From assembly GCA_030765135.1 (NCBI GenBank), contig JAVCDC010000133.1, forward strand, positions 1 through 34,665: 34,665 bases of DNA, given 5' to 3'. Numbering within the stretch: the first letter of the stretch is position 1; the number at the start of each line of letters is the position of its first letter. The notes below the pieces were generated by a model that was not told the DNA's origin, searched no databases, and saw nothing but the letters and a program-made list of their open reading frames with translations. This stretch comes from Candidatus Tritonobacter lacicola (lineage in GTDB: Bacteria > Auribacterota > Tritonobacteria > Tritonobacterales > Tritonobacteraceae). The position numbers were made by a program, and so were the translations under genes. This document shows, piece by piece, positions 8,443 to 16,632 of the stretch.

Positions 8443-9870
8443 CTAAATGTAGCCGAGGGCCCTGAGCTTTTCCTTGAGCTCTTCGGGGATCTCTCTTTCT
8501 TGCGCGGGTTCGCTCGGCTTCATCCGATTGCGGATTTCCTTGTTCTCCTCCGTTTTTTTGTGTAAAATTAAGGAGAGATTGCGGAATATTTTCTCTATGG
8601 AATGGTCGTTACTATTTGCCAGGTTTTGCTTCTCTTTTCTGTCTTTTCTGAGATCGTAGAGTTCGTAAGAATCATGAGCCCGGTCGTAAATGAGCTTCCA
8701 CCCGTCCTTGATCACGCCGGTGAAGTCTCTTTCGTCGAGTTGCTCTTCAACTAAAAGCACCCCCTCCTTCGCCCTCTTGCCCAGCATCATCGGTAGGAGG
8801 CTGACACCCTGAAAATGAGCTGGGGGGCGAATTCCTACGATATCGAGAACGGTCGGCAGGATATCTATGGTTGAGACGTAATTGCTAATTCGTTTTCCAC
8901 CCTTTATTCCAGGGCAACGGATGATCAGGGGGATGTGCAGCTGCTCCTGGTAAATATCTTCTCCATGACCTCGGTTGTCATGATCCCATAGGCCCTCCCC
9001 GTGGTCCGCCGTGAGAATGATAAGCGTATTCTCGTAGAGGTTGAATTCATGGAGAAAGCCCATTAGCCTGCCGATATGCTTATCGGTGTACGCGATCTCT
9101 GCGTCGTAAAGGTCCTTTACATAGTTGCACTCCTCCATAATCCCCGGGATCTCCTGGCCATCTTCGGAGAGTCGGCGGTTCCAATCAATTTCTTTAAGCT
9201 GCTCCAGTGAGCCGTTGTTTTTGCCTTTGTAGGATTTATTGAATTGGAACTCTTCATCGGTAAAGTATGGGGCATGAGGATCTATATAGAGAAGATACAA
9301 GAAAAAGGGTCTCTCGGTCGGGTTATCATAGACCCATGCCTTTCCCCTGTCGGTTATGGAGGATGCCGGTGACTGTAGCTTCTCTCCCTTGTAGCCTCTG
9401 GTCATAGGTGCATGGTTAAAAAAATCGAAGCCTTGATCGAAATTCCAGAATTTTCCCGCATTGCCATTGGAGTTAAACCCTACTGTGGCATAGCCATGTT
9501 CCTTGAGTATTTCCTGAATTGTTAGATATTTATCATCCAGCTCGCCCATCCTCCCAACCGCTCCATGGGAGGATGGGTACATCGAGGTCATGATGGAAGC
9601 GATGGAGGGCCTTGTCCACGAAGCGGGAGCGATGGCATTTTTGAAAAGAATCCCGTCCTCGGCCAGCTTTGCTATGTTCTTAGCGGTATTCCTGGAATAG
9701 CCGTACGTTTCAAGGTGGTCAGCTCTCAGGGTGTCGACAACGATGAGAATTACGTTCAGCCTTTGGGGGGTGAGTCGTTCCGTTGTTAAGTAACAGAAAA
9801 GCGTGGCGGCAACGATGAGGGCGGCAAGGACGATCCCATAAGCCAAAATGCCGGATTTAGTGACCCTCAT
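8443..9870 (-). CDS. membrane-anchored sulfatase-family (alkaline phosphatase superfamily) protein
   Basis: A 475-residue protein. Residues 8-28 form an N-terminal membrane anchor (ILAYGIVLAALIVAATLF), and the catalytic domain probably lies outside. The sulfatase fold is evident: NVILIVVDTLRADHLETYGY (metal-binding Asp46), then SWTRPSIASIMTSMYPSSHG, LYIDPHAPY, and the second metal site LTADHGEGLWDHDNRGHG. The position that carries Cys or Ser for formylglycine in true sulfatases is Thr86 (SW-T-RPS). Formylglycine-dependent sulfate hydrolysis is therefore unlikely; a threonine nucleophile is used by related phosphoethanolamine and phosphoglycerol transferases. The end EELKEKLRALGYI is typical of this subfamily. 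Substrate unknown; surface glycan or lipid modification is plausible from context. AT-richer than its neighbours. Confidence 0.88.
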   Translation of the reverse strand: MRVTKSGILAYGIVLAALIVAATLFCYLTTERLTPQRLNVILIVVDTLRADHLETYGYSRNTAKNIAKLAEDGILFKNAIAPASWTRPSIASIMTSMYPSSHGAVGRMGELDDKYLTIQEILKEHGYATVGFNSNGNAGKFWNFDQGFDFFNHAPMTRGYKGEKLQSPASSITDRGKAWVYDNPTERPFFLYLLYIDPHAPYFTDEEFQFNKSYKGKNNGSLEQLKEIDWNRRLSEDGQEIPGIMEECNYVKDLYDAEIAYTDKHIGRLMGFLHEFNLYENTLIILTADHGEGLWDHDNRGHGEDIYQEQLHIPLIIRCPGIKGGKRISNYVSTIDILPTVLDIVGIRPPAHFQGVSLLPMMLGKRAKEGVLLVEEQLDERDFTGVIKDGWKLIYDRAHDSYELYDLRKDRKEKQNLANSNDHSIEKIFRNLSLILHKKTEENKEIRNRMKPSEPAQEREIPEELKEKLRALGYI

Positions 9871-10052
9871 GGGCTGTCTTGTGTGACCATTTGATAGAGG
9901 CCTATAAACACCCGCCCGGGCGATGGGTTGATTTTCTTCTTACGCGATCTCATAGATAAAATGTTCTTTCTGCCCCGGGCTATTGGCGCGCCGTGATCTT
10001 TACATTGGACTGAAGGCAATTCGCGTACCTGAAGTACAGCGAGAAGAATATA

Positions 10053-10075
10053 CCGGCTGTTTATTCCCGAGCCGG
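10053..10075 (-). terminator. hairpin just after the DUF4956 stop codon
   Basis: Directly downstream of the stop at 10077, the minus strand can form CCGGCT/AGCCGG with an 11-base loop, followed by a moderately T-rich TATATTCTTC. The stem is short and there is no clean T run, so it may terminate only partially before the sulfatase-family gene. Confidence 0.35.
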
Positions 10076-10076
10076 C

Positions 10077-10754
10077 TTACTCGGTTCCAACCTCTTCGGG
10101 AACGAGGAGCACGACTCTCTCTATGCCCTCTATCTCCTTCAGTTCGCCGACCAGGTCCGCCGCCCGCATTTTCCCCCGAAGTTTCACGTGCTGGGCGACC
10201 TCGACGCTCTGTCCCTGCCTGAGTGAGCGGACACTCACCAGGCGCACAGTGCCGCAGTATTTATCGAATATCTCTTTATATACGGGGTTGTCCTGGAGGT
10301 CCGCCTCCACTCGGTAGCGAAGGAGGTGGTAGTGACGTTCCTTGCTCCCGTAGTCAAGCCAGTACAGGCCGAGGATAACCGCGCAGCCGAAGAGGGCCCC
10401 GATGCCGCCCACGAGGTAGCTGCCCGATCCCGCGGCCATGCCCACGGCCAGGGCGAAGAATACGAACGCTATATCCCGCGTATCCTTGACCACCGTTCTG
10501 AAACGGATGATGGAGAGCGCCCCCACGAGACTGAACGCGCGAGCGATGTTGCTCCCGATCACCATCATCACGATCGATATTATGAACGTGAGAAGAACGA
10601 GTGTCTGGACAAAGGATTGCGAGTACGAGATGCCCTTATGCGTGTATCGATATACGATGGAGATGAGTATTCCCAGCAGGAACGCAATGGCGACGTTCAG
10701 GAGTATATCCGGCCATGTGGTGAATGCCGGCGGGGGTAGTAAGTTCTGCAACAT
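10077..10754 (-). CDS. DUF4956 family membrane protein
   Basis: A 225-residue protein with about four membrane segments in the first 140 residues: ILLNVAIAFLLGILISIVY, FVQTLVLLTFIISIVMMVIG, FALAVGMAAGSGSYLVGG and ALFGCAVILGLYWL. The conserved loop ARAFSLVGALSIIRFRT, with RDIAFVFFALAVGMA, is the hallmark of DUF4956. The C-terminal 75 residues form a soluble domain. Start ATG 10754 is supported by AAAAGGAGG a few bases upstream. Biochemical function is unknown. The family is very often encoded beside VTC-domain and CotH genes, as here, so it likely works with them at the membrane. Confidence 0.92.
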   Translation of the reverse strand: MLQNLLPPPAFTTWPDILLNVAIAFLLGILISIVYRYTHKGISYSQSFVQTLVLLTFIISIVMMVIGSNIARAFSLVGALSIIRFRTVVKDTRDIAFVFFALAVGMAAGSGSYLVGGIGALFGCAVILGLYWLDYGSKERHYHLLRYRVEADLQDNPVYKEIFDKYCGTVRLVSVRSLRQGQSVEVAQHVKLRGKMRAADLVGELKEIEGIERVVLLVPEEVGTE

Positions 10755-10776
10755 GTTGTTATCCTCCTTTTAAAGA

Positions 10777-10850
10777 ACTTAGCTCATTTCCTGCCTCCGG
10801 CAGGCATTCGCTAACTTCTTTTTGGCTCCGACTTCGTCGGAGCTTGCTAA
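10777..10850. repeat. compound palindromic repeat, variant copy of the 31-bp element
   Basis: The left part (10777-10817) has the layout AACTTAGCTC...ATTCGCTAACTT, like the 31-bp element found elsewhere in the window, but with a CCTGCC/GGCAGG hairpin inserted in the middle. The right part (10825-10843) is a perfect 7-base stem GCTCCGA-CTTCG-TCGGAGC. It lies just upstream of the DUF4956 gene in the same orientation as the other copies. Confidence 0.7.
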
Positions 10851-10896
10851 TCCGTTGTTTTATATTTACATGTTTCCATATCTTTTGGGGCCAATC

Positions 10897-10976
10897 TTTA
10901 ATCCGTGTTAATTTGCGTTAATCCGTGGATTCTATTTTTCTGTTTATCCGCGGATTTCACGGATTTTCGCGGATTG
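10897..10976. repeat. ATCCGTG/CGGATT short-repeat tract
   Basis: Several near-copies of TTAATCCGTG and of the inverse CGGATTT alternate here, including ATCCGTGTTAATTTGCG, ATCCGTGGATT, ATCCGCGGATTTCACGG and TCGCGGATT. Tracts of this type are dispersed non-coding repeats in many bacterial genomes. It fills the gap between the DUF4956 and VTC genes. No promoter is evident within it. Confidence 0.65.
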
Positions 10977-11012
10977 AGTTTCGCGCTGTGCCCATTTTAT
11001 CACCTTGTCTGT

Positions 11013-11729
11013 TCAAACCAGATCGCATGCCCGCACGCTGCCGCAGTACTTCGATATCGGCTCGTGGCTGAGGTTGAGCTCCTGAACGATCTCCCTCAGG
11101 AACCGCGGCATGAGGCCGTCGAATTTCAGCTCGAGTATTATACTATCTTCCCCGGTTACCTCCATCCAATTGGTAAATTCAGGGTAGAGTACGGCGCCGG
11201 CGCAGGAAGCCGCCCGCACGTTGCGGTCGAACGTCACCCTGATTTTAGGCACGGAGATTCCAATGTGAGCTTCCCGCTCGTACTCTATTAAGATCCGCGG
11301 TATCAGACTGAAGTGGTCAGTTAAAAAGTAAAAGTTCCTCAAGAACAGGCTATCCGGTCCCTCCATATTCACGTCACCCTCAAGTACCCGCGAAATGGTC
11401 CCCTCCCGAACGATGTGCCGTATTTTGAACACTGCGCTGTTGTTTTTCTTTTTAATCTCAAGGAAACAATTATCCTCGTCTTTGCCGTAGGAGCGGATCC
11501 TGAGCTTGCGCCGCACCCTCAGGCCGTCGAGATTTTCGTAATATGAGTCCCAGAGATTGTTGTCCAGGTAGAGGGAGCGTATGGTGTACTGGTTGTCCTC
11601 CTTCTTTATTGAGTGAGGGTCGAGCTCCATGTATGGCTCGAGCATGCCGCAGATCGCCTCGTAGAGCTCCTGGTTGATATAGAACTTGAGCTCGTATCGC
11701 TCGAACTCCAGTTCCGGAATCATTATCAT
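11013..11729 (-). CDS. VTC-domain protein (polyphosphate polymerase-like)
   Basis: A 238-residue protein spanning a single VTC domain, the catalytic fold of the yeast vacuolar polyphosphate polymerase. Visible landmarks are the basic and acidic strands RYELKFYI, TIRSLYLDN, RVRRKLRIRSYG, CFLEIKKKNN (the strand with ELK-type charged residues), RVTFDRNVRA and ILELKFDG. The tunnel-lining Arg/Lys/Glu pattern is preserved, so nucleotide-triphosphate binding is possible, but activity is not proven for bacterial members. Start is ATG 11729, with a second in-frame ATG at 11723. The bases immediately upstream are the 31-bp palindromic repeat, with no classical Shine-Dalgarno. It follows the CotH gene by 30 bases and belongs to the CotH-VTC-DUF4956 cluster. 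Confidence 0.92.
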   Translation of the reverse strand: MIMIPELEFERYELKFYINQELYEAICGMLEPYMELDPHSIKKEDNQYTIRSLYLDNNLWDSYYENLDGLRVRRKLRIRSYGKDEDNCFLEIKKKNNSAVFKIRHIVREGTISRVLEGDVNMEGPDSLFLRNFYFLTDHFSLIPRILIEYEREAHIGISVPKIRVTFDRNVRAASCAGAVLYPEFTNWMEVTGEDSIILELKFDGLMPRFLREIVQELNLSHEPISKYCGSVRACDLV

Positions 11730-11783
11730 ATAAATTGGCTCACTTCGTTCGCAAATTTATTAATGCTCCGCCTTTGCCGGAGC
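11730..11783. repeat. 31-bp palindromic element plus companion hairpin, overlapping the CotH 3' end
   Basis: ATAAATTGGC (11730-11739) and GCAAATTTAT (11751-11760) bracket 11 bases. A GCTCCG/CGGAGC hairpin follows at 11765-11783. On the minus strand the hairpin encodes the last seven residues of the CotH protein, and the edge of the palindrome supplies its TAA stop. The other edge abuts the VTC start codon. Confidence 0.85.
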
Positions 11784-14700
11784 TGCTTTTTTTATCGACG
11801 GAAAAAGCTGGGCGGGGCCGAGAGGAACGCTCAATGGTTTTGCCAAGCCGATGGGGTATGTATCCCCTGAGAGGCCGAGCAGCTCTTGTGCTCCCTGCCC
11901 GGGGTCGGTCCCCGCCGCGGATAGGGGCGAGCCCTTCTTCAGGATGTAATTGCTTTTGCCCGGATCGACGAATTCGGGGCGGATTTCGCGGTTGCCCTCT
12001 CCGGGCGCCCCTTTCTCGATCGAGCAGTGCTCCGCCCGGTACTCCGAGACGGTGTCTTTTTCTATGGGCTTTTTCCCTCCCCATACGATGGTGTTCATGA
12101 TACGGGCCATGCCCCCTGCCTGATATTTCGCTTTCTTTCTGTAGAGGCCGATGCCGGTCTTGTTGTTCCACAGTACGTTGTTCGCTATCAGCGGGTCGGA
12201 CATGTCTTTCAAGGCGATGCCGATGGTGCAGTCACGGACCACGTTGTTGAGGACCAGGGGACGGGATTCCTCGCCGACCGAGATACCCTTGTCGCCGCAG
12301 GATGAGATCAGGTTCCCGATGATGAGGGGGGCAGCAGTCCCGCAGTCTATGCCGTCATTGCCGGTGTCCACGATGTTGATATCGGCGATAACCCCTTCGC
12401 AATAATCGTAGTCTATTGCGTCGGCGGCGTTCCCGGTGAAGATGCACCGTACCGTGTCGCCGTCGGCGTACTTGCAGTTGATCGCGTCATCCCCGCGGTT
12501 CTTCCTGAAAAGCGAGTCGCTCACTGCTACCGTCGCGTGGTACGCGGACAGTGCACCCGAGAAGTAGCACCCGTGGATGCGGGCTTCTCCCCCGTACTCT
12601 ATGATGCAGTGTTCGAGGATGCTCCCGTTCGCGCCCGGCCGGCACAGGGCTATTACACCCCAGCCTTGCTGTGTGTCGTCGGCGGTGAAGCGGACCGGCT
12701 TCCCGCCGGTTCCTCTCGCATCGAGCCTGCCGTAGCACATGAGGCTGCAATCAGGGGCGAACTTGAGTGTTGTTCCCTCACTTATCTCGAGAACGGCAGG
12801 CTCGGGAATGACAAGCGTTTCGGTTATCCGGTGCTCGCCAGGCTCCAGGACGATTCTCTTGTTGTCTTCGATCGAGCAGCGCAGGCTTGGGTAGAGCTTC
12901 CGGAATTCGGTGATACTGGTCGGCAGGGGGACGTCGAAGCCGCCGGCCGCCTCGTCAACCATCTGGATGGAGCACTCTATTTCCTCTCCCGTCACGGCAT
13001 TCTCGGCGTGGATTTTCGCATGGCCGACGTCGAAGGGAACCGTGCCCTGGCCGTCGTTGCGGACGACTAAGAAGTCCCTGCGCGTCGAGACGGCCTGAAG
13101 GTCTCTGTTGAGGTCCGGGTACATGAGGACCTCGAACCCGCCGCAGGAAAACACGCCGTTACCGGCGTCCCACTCGAAGGAGGAGATCGCGCGGTCAGCG
13201 TCATCGACGCGGCGGTTGTTGTTCGTGTCCTCGAAGAGCGCGAGATTCACCGGGGGTTTTATCGTTCCTAATTCTTCCGGCTTTACGGGGAGGTTGATTC
13301 CTTTCAGTACCGCGGTGCTTGGCGCGCTGTTGACGATTCCTATTCTGGCGAGGACGACGGCTTCAGGGGAAACCTCGCGCTCTTCGGGCTGGAGCAGTTG
13401 TACCTCGGCCATTAGGTCGTTGAACTCGAGCGCCTCATGGATCCTGCGAAAGGTGATCCGCGTGACTTTCTTGAGGTGCTGGAAGTCTTTCTCGAAATGC
13501 TCGTTCGAATACGGGACGCGCTTGGGCCACGGGTGGATCAGCTCCTTCAGCTTGTCGTTGTACACGGCCTCTTTGATCTCGGCCCTCTTGCTGTCGGCCT
13601 CATCCAGGATCTCGTCGAGGAGGCTGCAGTCCTTGACGTAGCTCCAGAGAAGTCGGTCTCTCTTCAGCCTGTACGGGGGGTGCTGGAGTACCCGCTCCAC
13701 CAGCGGGTTGGTCTGCCGGCCGCCGCCCATGAAGACCTTGATAGTGTCGAAGCGAAATTCCAGGGGCTCCTGAAACCCCGATATATCCCAGGGAATGAAC
13801 TCGAAGAGGCCCTCCGTGGGGTCGAAGTACAGGCGTGCGTTATGGAACCAGTCCTGGTGCTTGCTGGAGCAGAGGAGAGAGTGGCAGTGCCAGCGGTAGA
13901 ACTTATCCTTGTCCACGATATTGAATATCTCCTCGACAAAGACCTCGTCGGAGGGTTCGTTGAGTATCTGTAGGAAACGCTCGATCTCGGTATAGTCGTC
14001 GGGTGCCTGTTTCTCGTTATCGCAATGCTTTCGCCAGAAGACCACATCGGTGTAGATGGGATACCAGCCGTACCATATCGGTATTTTGTCCTTTTCCCCG
14101 TATATGTTTCCGGCAGGCTTCCCGTGGTTCTCCAGGAAGTACTTATCGATGTGTTCCGTCTCCTGGTAAACGCCCATGAGCCTGTGGTTGATCTTGAGGT
14201 TGACGAGCTGTATCCTGGGAGCCAGCACGTCCATCCGATCCGCCAGCCACATCGCGAGGTACTCGAAGATCATATTGGCCGTCTTCGGGTTGATCAGATC
14301 AATCCGGCGCTGGCGATTGAACGGTGCGTTCTTGGGGAACTTGACGCGGAAAGACTGCTTCCTGCCTCCCCAGTGGATGGCGTTGTCACCCCTGAACCGT
14401 ATGCGCGCCGGCCATTTCCTGCCCTTGTACTCGAACGTTGCCGGTTTGTATATACGAGCCTCTGCCGGGAGCCAGCCCGGGTCGGTCTCGTGCTCCTTCT
14501 GTACGGGCAGGAGTTCCTGCAGTTCTGCCAGGGTCCGCGGCTTGATGAGTAGATGATACAGTGGAAGCTCGCTTAGCGTCCCCTTTCGCATCTCTTCCAC
14601 TGTTTGCTTTTCCTCATCGATCTTGGGAACCTCTTTAGTGCGCTCCGCCAGCGCGTGTTCCCAGTAGGGACGGAAGAGGAGCTTCTTGATGAACTCTTTC

Positions 14701-14825
14701 ATGCTCTGCTCCCTTTTTGAGCTTGCGAGCACGATAAAAGGAATCACGATGATCAGGAGTCCGGCCAGTTTCTTCAGCCTTCTCTTGTTGATTTTTTTCA
14801 ATGAAAAGCGAATTCTAATTTTCAT
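11760..14825 (-). CDS. CotH-kinase domain protein with a parallel beta-helix C-terminus
   Basis: A 1021-residue protein. Residues 18-36 are a membrane anchor (LKKLAGLLIIVIPFIVLAS) after a very basic start, so the bulk is probably outside the cytoplasm. Residues about 120-465 are a CotH domain, the atypical protein-kinase fold first known from Bacillus spore-coat CotH: RIRFRGDNAIHWGGRKQSFR, RIDLINP, MGVYQETEHIDKYFL, DWFHNARLYFDPTEGLFEF and IPWDISGF with its metal-binding Asp. A linker domain at about 480-650 contains EDTNNNRRVDDADRA. Residues about 650-960 are a right-handed beta-helix with PbH1-like coils (FRKNRGDDAINCKY, DTGNDGIDCG, LIANNVLWNNKTGIGLY). The last residues AAPAKAEH come from a repeat hairpin. 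The kinase-type acceptor is unknown; the neighbours VTC and DUF4956 recur with CotH in bacteria. Confidence 0.9.
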   Translation of the reverse strand: MKIRIRFSLKKINKRRLKKLAGLLIIVIPFIVLASSKREQSMKEFIKKLLFRPYWEHALAERTKEVPKIDEEKQTVEEMRKGTLSELPLYHLLIKPRTLAELQELLPVQKEHETDPGWLPAEARIYKPATFEYKGRKWPARIRFRGDNAIHWGGRKQSFRVKFPKNAPFNRQRRIDLINPKTANMIFEYLAMWLADRMDVLAPRIQLVNLKINHRLMGVYQETEHIDKYFLENHGKPAGNIYGEKDKIPIWYGWYPIYTDVVFWRKHCDNEKQAPDDYTEIERFLQILNEPSDEVFVEEIFNIVDKDKFYRWHCHSLLCSSKHQDWFHNARLYFDPTEGLFEFIPWDISGFQEPLEFRFDTIKVFMGGGRQTNPLVERVLQHPPYRLKRDRLLWSYVKDCSLLDEILDEADSKRAEIKEAVYNDKLKELIHPWPKRVPYSNEHFEKDFQHLKKVTRITFRRIHEALEFNDLMAEVQLLQPEEREVSPEAVVLARIGIVNSAPSTAVLKGINLPVKPEELGTIKPPVNLALFEDTNNNRRVDDADRAISSFEWDAGNGVFSCGGFEVLMYPDLNRDLQAVSTRRDFLVVRNDGQGTVPFDVGHAKIHAENAVTGEEIECSIQMVDEAAGGFDVPLPTSITEFRKLYPSLRCSIEDNKRIVLEPGEHRITETLVIPEPAVLEISEGTTLKFAPDCSLMCYGRLDARGTGGKPVRFTADDTQQGWGVIALCRPGANGSILEHCIIEYGGEARIHGCYFSGALSAYHATVAVSDSLFRKNRGDDAINCKYADGDTVRCIFTGNAADAIDYDYCEGVIADINIVDTGNDGIDCGTAAPLIIGNLISSCGDKGISVGEESRPLVLNNVVRDCTIGIALKDMSDPLIANNVLWNNKTGIGLYRKKAKYQAGGMARIMNTIVWGGKKPIEKDTVSEYRAEHCSIEKGAPGEGNREIRPEFVDPGKSNYILKKGSPLSAAGTDPGQGAQELLGLSGDTYPIGLAKPLSVPLGPAQLFPSIKKAAPAKAEH

Positions 14826-15102
14826 AAGCGGTCTTTAACCATGCGGATTTATTGAATTATTCTGACGATATTTCCCGGGAAAAAGGTCCTACTATTGTCC
14901 ATGTCAAACATAAGGGCGTCAAGGGCTTAGTTCGGGCAAAGCCGGGATCGCACCCGTGAGTCAACTCCCGTGTCCTCTCCGGCTGTCCGGGTGCTGTGCC
15001 TCGAGGGGTAATTCGCCATGCTATGTGCTATAAAGCGCGGCGGCCAATCGACGGAATCAGGTTCGCCCGTCCGGCATCTTTAAAGTAGCCCCAGGTCCCG
15101 GT

Positions 15103-16563
15103 TCAGCGGTTCTCAAGCTTTTCGATAGTTTTACTGATCGCTTCTCTTTCCCTTTCACTAAGCTTCTCTTCCATGGCATATTCCCGCAGCTCGGCCGCTA
15201 TTTCGGGGCCGGCCCGCTCGAGGCGCCGTATTATCTTCAGGCGGACCGCTTCACTATTCTTGCTTTTTATAATATCAATGAGCTCTCCGGTCAATCCTTC
15301 TGAGGGCATGAAATCGAGGATTACCAGACAGGAGTCGACATTTTTCTCATTTCGGAGAGCCTCGATGAGGTGCGGGGCGAGGGCGGGATCTCCGAGCCGG
15401 GCGATGCCGGTTACTCCGTGAAGCCTCGTTCCGGGGTCCTCGCTTTCGAGCCATTCCAGGTACAGCGGAAGAGCTTCTCTGAAGCGAAGGTTGGATAGCG
15501 CGTGCTTGGACTGCCCCCTCGCATACCCGTTTGGACTATCTAGTCCAGTCAAAGCCACAGGGTAGGCGAGCTGCCGCGCGTTCTGGTCACGGCTTTTACC
15601 GATAGCCCAGCAGGCGTCGGCGCGGACGACGGGATCAGGGTCTTCAAGGCCCTCCAGTGCCACGGGGACGCCCGAGTCGTCGCCCATAATAGAAAGGCAC
15701 CCCGCCGAGAAGACAGCAACGCGCCTGTCCCTGTTTTTCAGCAGCCCCTTCAAGAAGTCGTGAGCGATGGGCTCGCGGATTGTCCAGAGCATCTTGGTAG
15801 CGCCATCCACGTTCCCCTCGGCCATAAAGTGCCTGTACAGCCCAATGAGATCGGGAACGGCTGTGTCCCCCATGTCGAAGAAAACCTGCGAGAGGTAGAG
15901 GGCCCAGCGTTTCCTGTAGGCGTTGCTTAAGGCCCGCAGCCCGCGTCGATCCCGTGCCAGTGAGAGCTCCCGTGCCGCGGCGATACAGCGGTCGTCCTCT
16001 TCCTCGAGAAGCTCCGGTATCTCTCGCGGATACCACAACGGCTCCGGCGAGGCAAGAAGCTCCTTTACCGTACGCGCCGGCCGATTTTCGGCCGTAAGGC
16101 CTTCGCTGGAAGAAATAGACCAGTTACGGATGCCTTCCGATGCCTGTAGAGGCCGTAGTGTGAGGCGGATGGGGGTGTCGGTATTTTCGGGGAGAAGATG
16201 AAGGCTGAAAGAAATCCTGAAAGGCCCCGGCCGTTCGATATGGAAGACGGCAACGGGTACTCCGCCGGAGATAGCTTCAACGGTCGCGGGATACGAGCCT
16301 GCCTTAAAAGAGCTGGTCCCCCTCAGGATGAGCCCGCAGCGGTTGGCTTCCGCTTCTCCGGGTAGACGGCACGTGATTCTGCGGCCTTGCGGGAGCCTTA
16401 TCCGGAAAGGCGTGCCCTCTGCGCGGAGAATTATCACCTTTACGTCGCCTGTCTTTGAAAGCCAGGGCCTTGCAAGATAAAGCAGCCCGGATACGCAGAG
16501 CCCGGCGGCAATGGCAGTGAAATATAATTTACGCACGAAGCGATAAGCCCGGGGATACTGCAT
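15103..16563 (-). CDS. HEAT-repeat protein with an N-terminal membrane anchor
   Basis: A 486-residue protein starting at ATG 16563; a TTG just upstream is less likely, and AGGTAAG lies about 5 bases before the ATG. Residues about 11-29 form one membrane segment (KLYFTAIAAGLCVSGLLYLA). A beta-rich region follows to about 160. From about 170 to the end it is an alpha-solenoid of HEAT/PBS-lyase-like repeats: RRVAVFSAGCLSIMGDDSGV, DPDPVVRADACWAIGKSRD, ARGQSKHALSNLRFREALPL and GTRLHGVTGIARLGDPALAP. Such solenoids mediate protein-protein contacts; no enzyme motif is seen. It lies between a glycosyltransferase and the CotH cluster, so it may scaffold a surface-assembly complex. Function is otherwise unknown. 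Confidence 0.85.
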   Translation of the reverse strand: MQYPRAYRFVRKLYFTAIAAGLCVSGLLYLARPWLSKTGDVKVIILRAEGTPFRIRLPQGRRITCRLPGEAEANRCGLILRGTSSFKAGSYPATVEAISGGVPVAVFHIERPGPFRISFSLHLLPENTDTPIRLTLRPLQASEGIRNWSISSSEGLTAENRPARTVKELLASPEPLWYPREIPELLEEEDDRCIAAARELSLARDRRGLRALSNAYRKRWALYLSQVFFDMGDTAVPDLIGLYRHFMAEGNVDGATKMLWTIREPIAHDFLKGLLKNRDRRVAVFSAGCLSIMGDDSGVPVALEGLEDPDPVVRADACWAIGKSRDQNARQLAYPVALTGLDSPNGYARGQSKHALSNLRFREALPLYLEWLESEDPGTRLHGVTGIARLGDPALAPHLIEALRNEKNVDSCLVILDFMPSEGLTGELIDIIKSKNSEAVRLKIIRRLERAGPEIAAELREYAMEEKLSEREREAISKTIEKLENR

Positions 16564-16632
16564 CAACTTACCTGTTCACCAGCAAACCATATACTTTTTT
16601 GTTTCGGCCTGGATTCTCATAGCCGTATTTCA

